From Neorhizobium galegae (GTDB lineage: Bacteria > Pseudomonadota > Alphaproteobacteria > Rhizobiales > Rhizobiaceae): a DNA stretch of 64,000 nt. How positions within the stretch are numbered: position 1 is the stretch's first letter; each line of letters begins with the position of its first letter. Position numbers and translations under genes: made by a program. This document shows positions 1 through 7,975 of the stretch, piece after piece. The stretch covers positions 1,116,001-1,180,000 of the forward strand of contig NZ_JAGIPG010000002.1 of the NCBI RefSeq assembly GCF_017877055.1. Reading direction: 5' to 3'. The notes beneath the pieces are model-generated. The model saw nothing but the letters and a program-made list of their open reading frames with translations, ran no database searches and had not been told where the DNA came from.

Positions 1-1
1 C

Positions 2-82
2 GATGGCGAGGGCGTGATCCGAGGGCTGGACGAGCGCTATTCGGGTCGCCATACGGACGAGCCGGAAGCCCACAAGACGTGA
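2..82 (+). CDS. C-terminal end of an unidentified protein (partial)
   Basis: An open frame enters from the left edge and stops with TGA at 80-82, giving a 26-residue tail rich in charged residues that ends in HKT. Nothing in the tail identifies a family. It converges on the ohrR gene. It could be chance, since only 26 codons are visible. Confidence 0.35.
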   Translation, partial: DGEGVIRGLDERYSGRHTDEPEAHKT

Positions 83-141
83 CCGGGCGAGGTATCTCGC
101 AATCCAATAATGGCCTGTCGCTGGCGGTTATGGGAAGTCTG

Positions 142-624
142 TCAAACAGATGACTGCGTCTCTTCGCTTCCAGCCTTTGTCAGCCTCTGCTTCAGCGCGA
201 TCAGTTCGTCGCGCAGCGCCACGGCTTCCTCGAGGCTGCAGCCGACGGCCTTGCCGATCGCCTGGGCGACACCCGTCGCCTGGGCTTTCAGTTCCGTTCC
301 CTTTTTCGTCAGCGAAATCCTCACCTGCCGCTCGTCGTCGCGGTCGCGCCTGCGGGTGACGAGGCCGGATTGTTCGAGGCGCTTCAGGAGAGGGGAGAGC
401 GTGCCGGAATCGAGCCCCAGCCGGTCGCCGATCGCCTTTACCGGCTGGTCGTCCTCTTCCCAGAGCGCGATCATCACCAGGTATTGCGGATAGGTGAGCC
501 CCAGGGGATCGAGCAGCGGCTTGTAGGTACGCGTGAAGGCATGCGCCGCGCCGTAGATCGCAAAGCACAGCTGCGCATCGAGCTTGATTCCCAAATTGTC
601 CGGATCGCGGGGTTTTTTCTGCAT
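142..624 (-). CDS. ohrR: OhrR, organic-peroxide-sensing MarR-family repressor
   Basis: This 160-residue MarR-type winged-helix protein is divergent from ohr. Starting at the ATG at 624, Cys20 (in DAQLCFAIYG) and Cys129 (in AVGCSLEE) sit where two-Cys OhrR proteins carry the reactive and resolving cysteines, so peroxide sensing by disulfide formation is inferred. The winged helix (about residues 60-105) includes DSGTLSPLLKRLE and the DERQVRISLT wing. The open frame extends upstream to 702, but the internal ATG fits the family length best. It probably represses ohr and itself from the palindrome in the shared spacer. Confidence 0.9.
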   Translation of the reverse strand: MQKKPRDPDNLGIKLDAQLCFAIYGAAHAFTRTYKPLLDPLGLTYPQYLVMIALWEEDDQPVKAIGDRLGLDSGTLSPLLKRLEQSGLVTRRRDRDDERQVRISLTKKGTELKAQATGVAQAIGKAVGCSLEEAVALRDELIALKQRLTKAGSEETQSSV

Positions 625-722
625 GGCCGGTCCTGTTTTCACGTAGCTGTGCTCTATCTTTTTCGGCAAACCCATTTTCGCAGGCTTGACGGGAAATTGC
701 AATGCGCGTAATTAGATTGTGC

Positions 723-735
723 GCAATTGAATTGC
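723..735. promoter_or_regulatory. Candidate OhrR operator
   Basis: GCAATTGAATTGC is a perfect 13-base palindrome in the ohrR-ohr spacer, 45 bases before the ohr start. Its AATT-centred arms resemble the TACAATT-AATTGTA core described for OhrR operators. OhrR binding is inferred from position and resemblance. Confidence 0.6.
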
Positions 736-780
736 GGACGATATTCATCACGCTGAACCAGAACCAAGGGAGTTAGACCC

Positions 781-1203
781 ATGCCCATTCTCTACACCAC
801 CAAGGCTTCGGCCACCGGCGGCCGCGCCGGCCATGGCGCCTCCGAAGACGGCGTCCTCGACGTCACGCTCACCGTTCCGAAGGAACTCGGCGGCGATGGC
901 GCCCGCGGCACCAATCCGGAACAGCTCTTTGCCACCGGTTATTCCGCCTGCTTCCTCGGCGCGCTGAAGTTCGTCGCCGGCAAGGAAAAGGTAAAGATCC
1001 CGGACGATGCCAAGGTGACGGCAACCGTCGGCATCGGTCCGCGCGAAGACGGCGGCGGTTTCGGCATCGAAGTGTCGCTTCTGGTCAGCCTCCCGGGCAT
1101 CGAAAGGTCGGTCGCCGAAGACCTCGCCGCCAAGGCCCACATCGTCTGCCCCTATAGCCACGCCATGCGCACCTCGACCGAAGTGCCGGTCTCGGTCGCC
1201 TGA
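781..1203 (+). CDS. ohr: Organic hydroperoxide resistance protein Ohr
   Basis: Ohr is a thiol peroxidase that reduces organic hydroperoxides. The 140-residue protein has the family length, starts MPILYTTKA and carries both catalytic cysteines, Cys57 in GYSACF and Cys123 in HIVCPYS. The OsmC/Ohr fold covers the whole chain. The gene is divergent from ohrR and ends 26 bases before a strong hairpin terminator. Derepression by peroxide through OhrR is expected from the arrangement. Confidence 0.95.
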   Translation: MPILYTTKASATGGRAGHGASEDGVLDVTLTVPKELGGDGARGTNPEQLFATGYSACFLGALKFVAGKEKVKIPDDAKVTATVGIGPREDGGGFGIEVSLLVSLPGIERSVAEDLAAKAHIVCPYSHAMRTSTEVPVSVA

Positions 1204-1228
1204 TCGTTCTGAGAGTATCACAATGAAG

Positions 1229-1256
1229 AGCCGGCCTTCGGGCCGGCTTTTTATTT
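1229..1256. terminator. Terminator between ohr and the MarR gene
   Basis: AGCCGGCC, loop TTCG and GGCCGGCT form an 8-bp stem followed by TTTTATTT. It ends ohr on the plus strand. The convergent MarR gene stops at 1251, inside the T-rich tail, so the stem may serve both. Confidence 0.85.
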
Positions 1257-1709
1257 GAGGGTATTGAGCGTCGCGCGCAGCTCTTCCGGCCCGCCCTCGC
1301 CAAGCTCCGCGTCGATCTCCCCATGCACCCGTATCCAGATCGGCAGTGCGGCGGAAAGCATGGTCATTCCATCGTCCGTCAGGCGCAGGAGCCGGCCGCG
1401 CCGGTCCTTCGGATCGACGGTGGCTTCGACCAGGCCGCGCCGTTCCAGCACTTTCAGTGCCGCCGTCAGCGTCGTGCGGTCCATCGCGAGCAGGCTGGCG
1501 ACCTGGCCCATCGGCGCCGGCTGCGGCCGGTTCAGCGACATCATCAGCGAGAACTGCCCGTTGGTGAGCCCGATCGGCTTCATCGCATTGTCGAAACGCC
1601 GGGCCAGCGCCCGCGCCGCCCGTTGGACATGCAGACAGAGGCACGTGTCGCGTACATGCAGGGTCGTCGAAAAGGGAATCACTTCGATAGTCGGGATATT
1701 TGACAGCAT
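1251..1709 (-). CDS. MarR-family transcriptional regulator
   Basis: The 152-residue winged-helix protein has a MarR core (about residues 55-115) with RTTLTAALKVLERRGLVE as recognition region and a DRRGRLLRLT wing. Two cysteines close to the N-terminus (DTCLCLHVQRAARAL) could be redox- or ligand-sensitive, but that is a guess. The gene is divergent from a DUF899 thioredoxin-like gene, with a perfect palindrome between them, so local repression is likely. The ligand is unknown. Confidence 0.8.
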   Translation of the reverse strand: MLSNIPTIEVIPFSTTLHVRDTCLCLHVQRAARALARRFDNAMKPIGLTNGQFSLMMSLNRPQPAPMGQVASLLAMDRTTLTAALKVLERRGLVEATVDPKDRRGRLLRLTDDGMTMLSAALPIWIRVHGEIDAELGEGGPEELRATLNTLK

Positions 1710-1720
1710 CGGAATATTAT

Positions 1721-1732
1721 GTTGATATCAAC
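1721..1732. promoter_or_regulatory. Palindrome between MarR gene and DUF899 gene
   Basis: GTTGATATCAAC is a perfect 12-base palindrome, 12 bases from the MarR start codon and 32 bases before the DUF899 ATG. Length and position suit an operator for the divergent MarR protein; this is inference. Confidence 0.5.
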
Positions 1733-1763
1733 TTATTCTGTCAAGCATTGGAGGAGGCCTGTC

Positions 1764-2516
1764 ATGGATGTCACCATGTCCCCGAAAAACCCTGTCGTCA
1801 GCCGCGAAGAGTGGCTCGAAGCCCGGCGCAAGTTGCTGGCTCTGGAAAAGGAAGAAACGCATCTGCGCGACAAGGTGCGCGCCGAGCGCCTGGCCATGCC
1901 CTGGGTGAAGGTCGACAAGGACTATGTTTTCGACACCCCGAAGGGCAGGAAGTCGCTCGCCGAACTGTTCGATGGCCGCAGCCAGCTGTTGATCTACCAC
2001 TTCATGCTCGGCCCGGAATGGGATGCCGGCTGTGTCGGCTGTTCTTTCCAGTCGGACCATGTGGACGGCGCGCTGGTGCATCTCAACAATCACGACGTCA
2101 CCTATGTCGCCGTTTCCCGCGCGCCGCTCGACAAGATCGAGGCCTACAGGAAGCGCATGGGCTGGAAATTCCCCTGGGTCTCGTCCTTCGGCAGCGATTT
2201 CAACTTCGACTATCACGTTTCCTTTTCCAAGGAAGACCTTGCCAAGGAGAAGGTGTATTATAACTTCCGCGAAGTGCCGCCCTCCGAGGCGCATGATGAG
2301 CTGCCGGGCCTTTCAGCCTTCTACAGGAACGAGGCGGGCGAGGTATTTCACACCTATTCCACCTATGCCCGCGGCGGCGAAGAGCTGATCGGCACGCTGA
2401 TGATCCTCGACCGGGCGCCGCTTGGTCGCAACGAGGATTCGACGATGAACTTCGTCAAGCGCCACGACGAATACGAACAGAAACCACAAGAGACGGCTTC
2501 ATCCTGCTGCCATTGA
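1764..2516 (+). CDS. DUF899 thioredoxin-like protein
   Basis: The 250-residue protein matches the DUF899 family: an N-terminal segment (SREEWLEARRKLLALEKEET), then a thioredoxin-like domain with the CxxC motif GCVGCS following the HFMLGPEWD segment. The C-terminus ends in two cysteines and a histidine. The ATG at 1764 has the Shine-Dalgarno GGAGGAGG 5-6 bases upstream, so the longer frame from 1719 is not used. It overlaps an open frame leading to the DUF1579 gene and probably forms an operon with it and the VOC gene. The reaction is unknown; a redox role is suggested by the fold. Confidence 0.8.
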   Translation: MDVTMSPKNPVVSREEWLEARRKLLALEKEETHLRDKVRAERLAMPWVKVDKDYVFDTPKGRKSLAELFDGRSQLLIYHFMLGPEWDAGCVGCSFQSDHVDGALVHLNNHDVTYVAVSRAPLDKIEAYRKRMGWKFPWVSSFGSDFNFDYHVSFSKEDLAKEKVYYNFREVPPSEAHDELPGLSAFYRNEAGEVFHTYSTYARGGEELIGTLMILDRAPLGRNEDSTMNFVKRHDEYEQKPQETASSCCH

Positions 2517-2557
2517 ACGAGTTCACTCTGGAGCTTCGAAAAGAGGAGGAGGAAAAG

Positions 2558-3037
2558 ATGAGCGCGATGGAAATGCCCAAACCCCAGGCCGAGCACGGCT
2601 TTCTGGAAAGAATGGTCGGCCTTTGGGAAGTGACGTCCACCAGCATGGGCCACGATGAAAAATGGATCGAGGTCTGCCGGTCGCTGAACGGCATCTGGTT
2701 CGTCGCCGAAGGCAGCGGCGACATGCCGGGCGGCGGCGGCCCCGCCACCACCATCCTCACTCTCGGCTACGATCCGGCCAAAGGCAAATATGTCGGGACC
2801 TGGCTCGGCACGATGATGAACCATCTTTGGATCTACGAGGGGGACGTGTCGGACGACGGGTCGACGCTCAATCTCTACACGACCGGCCCGGATTTCGCCA
2901 ATCCCGGCAAGACCGGCGACTACCGCGAGCAGATCATCTTCTCGGATGACGATCACCGCACCTTCAATTCCAGCGCCAAACAGCCGGACGGCAGCTGGAA
3001 GCAATTCATGGAAGCACATTACACCCGCAGGCGCTGA
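2558..3037 (+). CDS. DUF1579 family protein
   Basis: The 159-residue protein resembles DUF1579: an N-terminal segment HGFLERMVGLWEVTS, a central YDPAKGKYVGTWLGTMM strand pair and a C-terminal QFMEAHYTRR. The start is placed at the ATG at 2558 because AAGAGGAGGAGG lies just upstream; an earlier in-frame start at 2513 lacks this. It follows DUF899 by 41 bases. The function is unknown; lipocalin-like binding is only a family-level guess. Confidence 0.75.
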   Translation: MSAMEMPKPQAEHGFLERMVGLWEVTSTSMGHDEKWIEVCRSLNGIWFVAEGSGDMPGGGGPATTILTLGYDPAKGKYVGTWLGTMMNHLWIYEGDVSDDGSTLNLYTTGPDFANPGKTGDYREQIIFSDDDHRTFNSSAKQPDGSWKQFMEAHYTRRR

Positions 3038-3096
3038 GCCTTGCGGGCGCTCGATCAACGCGTCGGCCGACGCAGTAATTCGTAGAGGAGACGACC

Positions 3097-3909
3097 ATGT
3101 TGCAGACCGTTACCGGGTCCCGATCCGAGACCCATGGCAAATTCATCTGGGTCGAGCTGATGACGCCCGATACCGATGCCGGTGGAAAATTCTATTCGTC
3201 GGTGGTCGGCTGGAAGGTCAAGGAGATGAGCATGCCCGACATGCCCCCCTATTTCCTGTTCGAGATGGGTGAGGGCGACAATTGCCCCGGCATCGGCGGC
3301 ATGATGAACTTTCCGCCGGAACTCGAGGGCAAGATTCCGCCGAACTGGACCGGTTATGTCGCGGTCGACGATGTCGACCAGATGGCCAAGGACTATGTCG
3401 CCAATGGCGGCCGCGTCCAGCGCGAGCCGGAGGATATTCCCGGCATCGGCCGTTTTGCGGTCGTCGCCGATCCGCATGGGGCGGTGATCTGCATCATGAC
3501 GCCGCTGCCGATGGAAAATCCGCCACAGGAACTTGCCTGGGATGCGGTCGGTAATGTCGGCTGGCGCGAGCTTTATGCCGGTAACGGCAGGGAAGCACTC
3601 GATTTCTACGGCAAGATGTTCGGCTGGACGCTCGACCATGATTTCGACATGGGACCGATGGGTACCTACCACATCTTCTCCCATAACGGACGCCAGATCG
3701 GCGGCATGATGACCAAGCCGGAACAGGTGCCGGTGCCCTGCTGGAGTTATTATTTCATCGTCGATGCCATCGACGCGGCGATCGAGCGCGTCAAGGCCGG
3801 CGGTGGCCAGATCCTGATGGGGCCGATGGAAGTCCCCGGCGGCAGCTGGATCGTCCAGGGCCTGGACCCGCAGGGCGCCTTCTTCGCCCTGACCTCCGCG
3901 AAGAAGTAG
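3097..3909 (+). CDS. Two-domain VOC (glyoxalase-fold) protein
   Basis: The 270-residue protein contains two VOC modules, about residues 8-128 (GKFIWVELMTPDTDAGGKFY onward) and 137-267 (VGWRELYAGNGREALDFY onward), each ending in a VADPHGAVICIM- or LDPQGAFFAL-type strand. Paired VOC modules form one metal-binding pocket in glyoxalases and extradiol dioxygenases, but the substrate here cannot be read. A GAGGAG box precedes the ATG. It is the third gene of the likely DUF899-DUF1579-VOC unit. Confidence 0.8.
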   Translation: MLQTVTGSRSETHGKFIWVELMTPDTDAGGKFYSSVVGWKVKEMSMPDMPPYFLFEMGEGDNCPGIGGMMNFPPELEGKIPPNWTGYVAVDDVDQMAKDYVANGGRVQREPEDIPGIGRFAVVADPHGAVICIMTPLPMENPPQELAWDAVGNVGWRELYAGNGREALDFYGKMFGWTLDHDFDMGPMGTYHIFSHNGRQIGGMMTKPEQVPVPCWSYYFIVDAIDAAIERVKAGGGQILMGPMEVPGGSWIVQGLDPQGAFFALTSAKK

Positions 3910-4079
3910 CCGCAGGGTCTGTTTGGCTGGTGCAGACCCTCGTCCTGAAGGACATGCGAGGCGTTGGCAAGACGCAAATGCGTGCCACTAAGGGGTGAGG
4001 GCCTTCCCATTCACGCGGTCCCATAAACGGCCTGTCGCCTCGAACTATTCCAAATACCTGCGGTGGAGATTTAGCGAGC

Positions 4080-4610
4080 ATGGCGAAGCTCGTCTTTGGA
4101 ATGAACCTGTCCCTCGACGGCTACGTCGACCACCAGGAATTTGCGCCAGGTCCGGCGCTCTTTCGTCACTGGATAGAGCACGTGCGCGACCTGACGGGCA
4201 GTGTATACGGCCGTCGCATGTACGAGACCATGCGTTATTGGGACGAAGACCGTCCCGAGTGGAGTGCGGAACACCGCGAGTTCGCGGCGGCGTGGCGGCG
4301 CCAGCCGAAGTGGGTCGTGTCACGCTCGTTGAAGTCGGTCGGCCCCAACGCCACCCTTGTCGAGAATGACGTCGAGGCGGTGATCCGTGACCTGAAGACC
4401 CGGTTCGCTGGAGAGATTTCAGTGTCCGGACCGGACCTGGCAGGAAGCCTGACCGACCTTGGTCTTGTTGACGAATATAGGCTCTACTACCACCCCGTCG
4501 TGTTGGGTCGCGGCAAGCCGTTCTTCGCCGGCCCGCGGCCGCCGCTCCGCCTTGTTTCCACCGATTGCGTCGGCGAGGACGTGATCAGGCTGACATATGT
4601 TCCTGCCTGA
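4080..4610 (+). CDS. Dihydrofolate-reductase-fold (RibD C-terminal-like) protein
   Basis: The 176-residue protein starts MAKLVFGMNLSLDGYVD, the first strand and loop of the DHFR/RibD-C fold, and carries SVYGRRMYETM, SVSGPDLAGSLTDLGLVDEY and YYHPVVLGRGKPFF, all typical of the RibD_C reductase family. It probably binds NADPH. The substrate is unknown; members are often annotated simply as dihydrofolate reductase family protein. The gene stands alone, and no clear ribosome binding site is seen. The 170 bases before it hold nothing recognisable. Confidence 0.8.
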   Translation: MAKLVFGMNLSLDGYVDHQEFAPGPALFRHWIEHVRDLTGSVYGRRMYETMRYWDEDRPEWSAEHREFAAAWRRQPKWVVSRSLKSVGPNATLVENDVEAVIRDLKTRFAGEISVSGPDLAGSLTDLGLVDEYRLYYHPVVLGRGKPFFAGPRPPLRLVSTDCVGEDVIRLTYVPA

Positions 4611-4658
4611 TCGCGCGTCTCGCCGGACGGACTGCGCCGACCTAGGACGCGGCCATTG

Positions 4659-5417
4659 TCAGTGGCTCATCGAATTGATGCCGTTGAACATCGCATCGAA
4701 ATTGCCGTTCTCGACCGCATAACGCAGCGGCTTGCAACGCTCGACGACGACTTCCTTGACGTCCGGCCGTGTCGCCAGGATGTCCATAACCTCCGAGATG
4801 AAATCGGCAAGCGGCATGGCGTTGGGATCGCTCGCCTGGCGTTCGCTCATCAGCGTCGTCTGAACATAGGGCGGCACGATCTCGATCACCTGCGGCCCGC
4901 TGTCCTTGAGCTGCTGACGGATCGCCATCGAATAGGAATGGATGGCGGCCTTGGTGGCCGAATAGGTCGGCGTCAGCGCCATCGGCACGAAGGCGAGGCC
5001 GGAGGATACGGTGAGGATCGCGGCGTCTTTCTGGAGCCTGAGCTGCGGCAGCAGCGCCGCGGTCAGCCGGATCGGGCCGAGCAGGTTGGCGGTGATCGTG
5101 TCCTCGGCGGTCGAGAGGTAATCGGAGCCCGCGCCGATATGTTCCGGCACCATGATGCCGGCATTGTTGATGACGGCGTTGAGCGATGGATAGGCCTTCA
5201 CGAGCTCGGCTGAGAACGTCTTGATGCCCTCGGCATCGGAAAGATCGAGCACCATGCCTTTCATGCCGGGATTGGCGGTCGTCACCGCGTCGAGCGTCGA
5301 TTGGCGCCGGCCGGTGATGATCACCTGGTTGCCGAGCGCATGGAATGCCTCCGCCAGAGCCCGGCCGATGCCTGAATTGCCGCCGGTGATGAGGATGGTA
5401 TTGCCGTTCATTTTCAT
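4659..5417 (-). CDS. SDR oxidoreductase, DltE-like
   Basis: This 252-residue short-chain dehydrogenase has the NAD(P)-binding TGGNSGIG near residue 11, NNAGI near residue 86, and the catalytic YSATK at about residues 155-159. Start MKMNGNTILITGG and tail FDAMFNGIN match the DltE-like subgroup. A paralog with the same plan lies at 54438-55193. It is divergent from an HxlR regulator with about 100 bases between, a common arrangement in which the regulator controls the SDR in response to a reactive compound. The substrate is unknown. Confidence 0.85.
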   Translation of the reverse strand: MKMNGNTILITGGNSGIGRALAEAFHALGNQVIITGRRQSTLDAVTTANPGMKGMVLDLSDAEGIKTFSAELVKAYPSLNAVINNAGIMVPEHIGAGSDYLSTAEDTITANLLGPIRLTAALLPQLRLQKDAAILTVSSGLAFVPMALTPTYSATKAAIHSYSMAIRQQLKDSGPQVIEIVPPYVQTTLMSERQASDPNAMPLADFISEVMDILATRPDVKEVVVERCKPLRYAVENGNFDAMFNGINSMSH

Positions 5418-5519
5418 GGCGTCGCCTTTTCCGTGTTGCGTGGCCGGAAAATACGGCTATCAATCTCTATTGGTAAGAAGGCACCCAAAAGATTTATACA
5501 CACCAAAAGGAGAGTGACT

Positions 5520-5939
5520 GTGGATCAAGGAATTCGCACGCCCATGCGGGCGCCCTCGGGCCGCGAAATCCCCGATGAGATTGATCCGGTGCTGGAGGAA
5601 CTGGTGCGCGGCATCATCGGCCAGGTGGCCGACAAATGGACGATGCTGCTCCTCGAAGTGCTGGAAGAACATGGCACGCTACGCTTCACCGAGATCGGCA
5701 AGCTGACCGGCGGCATCAGCCAGAAGATGCTGACCCAGACGCTGCGGCAGATGGAACGCGACGGTTTCGTCTCGCGCACCGTCTATCCGGTCATCCCGCC
5801 GAAGGTGGAATACACCCTTACCGAACTCGGCCGAAGCCTCAGCGCCGCTTTCTGCAGCGTCTGGGAATGGGCGGCGGCACGCCACGCGGATATCGCAGCG
5901 GCGCGAAAAGCCTTCGAGGAGCGCAACGGGAAAGTCTGA
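5520..5939 (+). CDS. HxlR-family transcriptional regulator
   Basis: The HxlR domain (about residues 24-115) contains QVADKWTMLLLEVL, the helix pair LRFTEIGKLTGGISQKMLTQ and the wing RTVYPVIPPKVEYTLTELG. The frame is open back to 5433, but AAAAGGAGA at 5505-5513 places the start best at the GTG at 5520, giving 139 residues; GTG at 5514 is too close to it. The direct repeats CACCCAAAAGA (5483) and CACCAAAAGGA (5501) in the spacer to the SDR gene may be operator half-sites. Confidence 0.8.
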   Translation: MDQGIRTPMRAPSGREIPDEIDPVLEELVRGIIGQVADKWTMLLLEVLEEHGTLRFTEIGKLTGGISQKMLTQTLRQMERDGFVSRTVYPVIPPKVEYTLTELGRSLSAAFCSVWEWAAARHADIAAARKAFEERNGKV

Positions 5940-6034
5940 AATTTCTTTCGTTGTGCAGGGAAGGCAAGGTATGCCTTATCCGGCTGCCCGCCACCCTCCC
6001 AACGAGGGTTAGCGTGACGGGCAATTTCCATCGC

Positions 6035-7558
6035 TCAACCACGGCTCGCCGAAGCGAAAAACTCCTCCGGACTATCCACTTCGATCAGCTTCCTGCCTTC
6101 GATCACCCAGAACCGGGTGCCGACGGCGCGCACGAAGCTGCGGTCGTGCGACACCAGCAGGCAGCTTGCCTGATGCGCCATTAGCTCGCTCTCGAGCGCT
6201 TCCTGCCCGTCAATGTCGAGATGGTTGGTCGGTTCGTCGAGCAGATAGAAATTCGGTTCGCGCAGCCTCAGCACCAGGAGGCCGAGCCGTGCCTTCTGCC
6301 CGCCCGAAAGCTCTCCGACCGGCCTTGCCTGCATCTCAACCGCAATACCGATGCCGGCGAGCAGCGAGCGAGCCTTCTGGTCGCCGATGTCGAAGCGGTG
6401 GATGATCGTGCCGTGCGGCGTCTGCCGGTCATCCAGATCGGCGAGCGACTGGTCGCCGTAACCGAGGACCAGCGTCGGCGTTGCCCTGATGCCGGCGATC
6501 GTCATGGACGGTTCGGAAATCGACTGGCGCAGCATCGTCACCAGCCTTGTCTTGCCGGTGCCGTTGCGGCCGAGCAGCACGATCCGGTCGCCCTGGCAGA
6601 TGAACCGCTTGCCGGTCCTGAACAGAAGCGTGCCGTCCGGCGTCGTCACCGCCGCATCCTCCAGCGTCACCAGCACCTTGGCATGGGTGCCGCGATTGGC
6701 GAGCCGGATCGCGCCCGCCGAACGTTCCAGGTGCGCGGGCTTGGCCGCGTCCTCGAGTTTTTCGGCCCGTTCCTTCAACTGCTTCGTCTTGACTACCAGC
6801 AGGTCACTGCCGGAATTGATGCCGACATTCTTCAGCTTGGCCGCCTGCCGGCGCAGCTGATCGGCCGTCTTCATGTCGCGCTCGTAGCGCTTCGCGTCCG
6901 CCGCATCCGTCTCGTCGAGCGCCATCCGTGCCCTGCTGTAGGGGAGCGCGAAGGTTTGAGAATTTTCCGGCCGCAGGAAAAGCGTGCGGTTGGTGACGGC
7001 ATCGAGGAAGGCGCGGTCGTGGCTCGACAGGATCACCGGCATGTCGCGGGGCAGGGCGTTCAGCCAGTCTTCCAGAAGTGCGATCTTGGCAAGGTCGAGA
7101 TGGTTGGTCGGCTCGTCGAGCAAAAGCACATCCGGCTCCGTCACCCAGGCCCGGGCGATCAGCGCCAGCCGCTGCCAGCCGCCGCTCAGCGCGGAAAGCG
7201 GCCGTTCCCGCAGCTCCTCCGGCACATCCATGCCTTCGAGCGCCACGTCGGCGCGCCAGCTCTCGCTCTCGACCTGGTCCGCCGGCAGTGCCTGCAGCAC
7301 GGCATCGCGGAAGGTCGCCTGCATCAGGGCAGGGGGCACGTTCTGCTCCACCATGCCGATCGTCAGCCCGCGGCTTCGGGTGCTCTCGCCCTCGGTCGCA
7401 TCGAGGGTTCCGGCGATGCATTTCAGAAGCGTGGACTTGCCACGCCCGTTGGCGGCAACGATGCCGATCCGATCGCCGGCATTGACGGCGAGGTTAAGCC
7501 CGGAAAACAGCGGGCTGGACAGGGTAATCCCGAGATTGCGCAGGTTGATGAGGCTCAT
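6035..7558 (-). CDS. ABC-F family ATPase (ribosome-protection type)
   Basis: The 507-residue protein has two ABC ATPase domains and no membrane segments. Domain 1 has Walker A ANGRGKST, signature LSGGW and LLDEPTNHLD; domain 2 has GRNGTGKT, LSGGQ and LLDEPTNHLD. A charged linker (about residues 230-290) joins them. ABC-F proteins act on the ribosome; some rescue ribosomes from antibiotics, others regulate translation. The start is MSLINLRNLG at 7558, although the frame is open far upstream. An unannotated leader ORF with switchable stems precedes it, which favours the antibiotic-resistance type; the specificity is unproved. Confidence 0.85.
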   Translation of the reverse strand: MSLINLRNLGITLSSPLFSGLNLAVNAGDRIGIVAANGRGKSTLLKCIAGTLDATEGESTRSRGLTIGMVEQNVPPALMQATFRDAVLQALPADQVESESWRADVALEGMDVPEELRERPLSALSGGWQRLALIARAWVTEPDVLLLDEPTNHLDLAKIALLEDWLNALPRDMPVILSSHDRAFLDAVTNRTLFLRPENSQTFALPYSRARMALDETDAADAKRYERDMKTADQLRRQAAKLKNVGINSGSDLLVVKTKQLKERAEKLEDAAKPAHLERSAGAIRLANRGTHAKVLVTLEDAAVTTPDGTLLFRTGKRFICQGDRIVLLGRNGTGKTRLVTMLRQSISEPSMTIAGIRATPTLVLGYGDQSLADLDDRQTPHGTIIHRFDIGDQKARSLLAGIGIAVEMQARPVGELSGGQKARLGLLVLRLREPNFYLLDEPTNHLDIDGQEALESELMAHQASCLLVSHDRSFVRAVGTRFWVIEGRKLIEVDSPEEFFASASRG

Positions 7559-7567
7559 TGTCGTTCT

Positions 7568-7758
7568 CTGGTCTTGGCTTGCAGGCGTGAGGCATCGCAG
7601 GCGCTCGGGCCATGATCGATGCAGTCGTTTGCAGCATGTGAAAATCGCGAGCACGCACGAGCGAAAAACTCGGCGCTGCGGCCACGAAGGGCAGACCAGG
7701 AAGGGGATGCTTTGAGAGAAACGGCCTCTGGTCAGCCCTGCAAACACATTTGCAGGGC
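7568..7758 (-). promoter_or_regulatory. Predicted translational attenuator of the ABC-F gene
   Basis: Four mutually exclusive segments are seen on the minus strand. Segment A GCCCTGCAAA (7758-7749) and segment B TTTGCAGGGC (7744-7735) form a perfect 10-bp stem with loop TGTG. GACCAG just after B (7733-7728) can pair with C CTGGTCT (7699-7693). C can instead pair with D AGACCAG (7574-7568), about 10 bases before the ABC-F start. D also repeats the A sequence (GCCTGCAAG, 7586-7578). A ribosome stalled in the leader would block A:B, free B to pair with C, and release D. Pairings are read by eye. Confidence 0.55.
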
Positions 7759-7806
7759 GTCGACGGGACCACGCGTCCGGTAGTACCGGAAATAGAAATT
7801 GTGCAC
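7732..7806 (-). CDS. Leader peptide upstream of the ABC-F gene
   Basis: A 24-codon ORF starts with GTG at 7806, five bases after a strong AGGAGG. Residues 1-14 read VHNFYFRYYRTRGP (GTG decoded as Met in vivo). It contains R10-T11-R12, the plus-X-plus motif known to stall ribosomes with macrolides in erm leader peptides. Its last codons overlap the 10-bp stem described for the attenuator, and it ends at TGA 7734-7732. It is not in frame with the ABC-F gene. The strong ribosome binding site, motif and stem geometry support a regulatory leader; no homology evidence is available. Confidence 0.6.
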   Translation of the reverse strand: MHNFYFRYYRTRGPVDALQMCLQG

Positions 7807-7975
7807 GTGACCCTCCTTTCTCTTGAAAAGCACGCCAGCGAAATACCATTGCCCTCAAGCGAATGCAACGGGACGATGCGTGGTCCGCCATGGCGCCGCG
7901 GCTTGCTCAGGACGGTTCGGCTGCTATAAGCGGCCACGCCGGACCGGCGAATTGTTGATTTCAGGAGAGACGCCG

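Noticed and set aside
5433..5519. N-terminal extension of the HxlR regulator
   Set aside because: The extension reads into the divergent promoter region, and the Shine-Dalgarno sequence at 5505-5513 points to the GTG at 5520.
6221..7615. A 464-codon plus-strand frame
   Set aside because: It is antisense to the ABC-F gene, with no domain and the wrong codon pattern; a shadow of high G+C coding.
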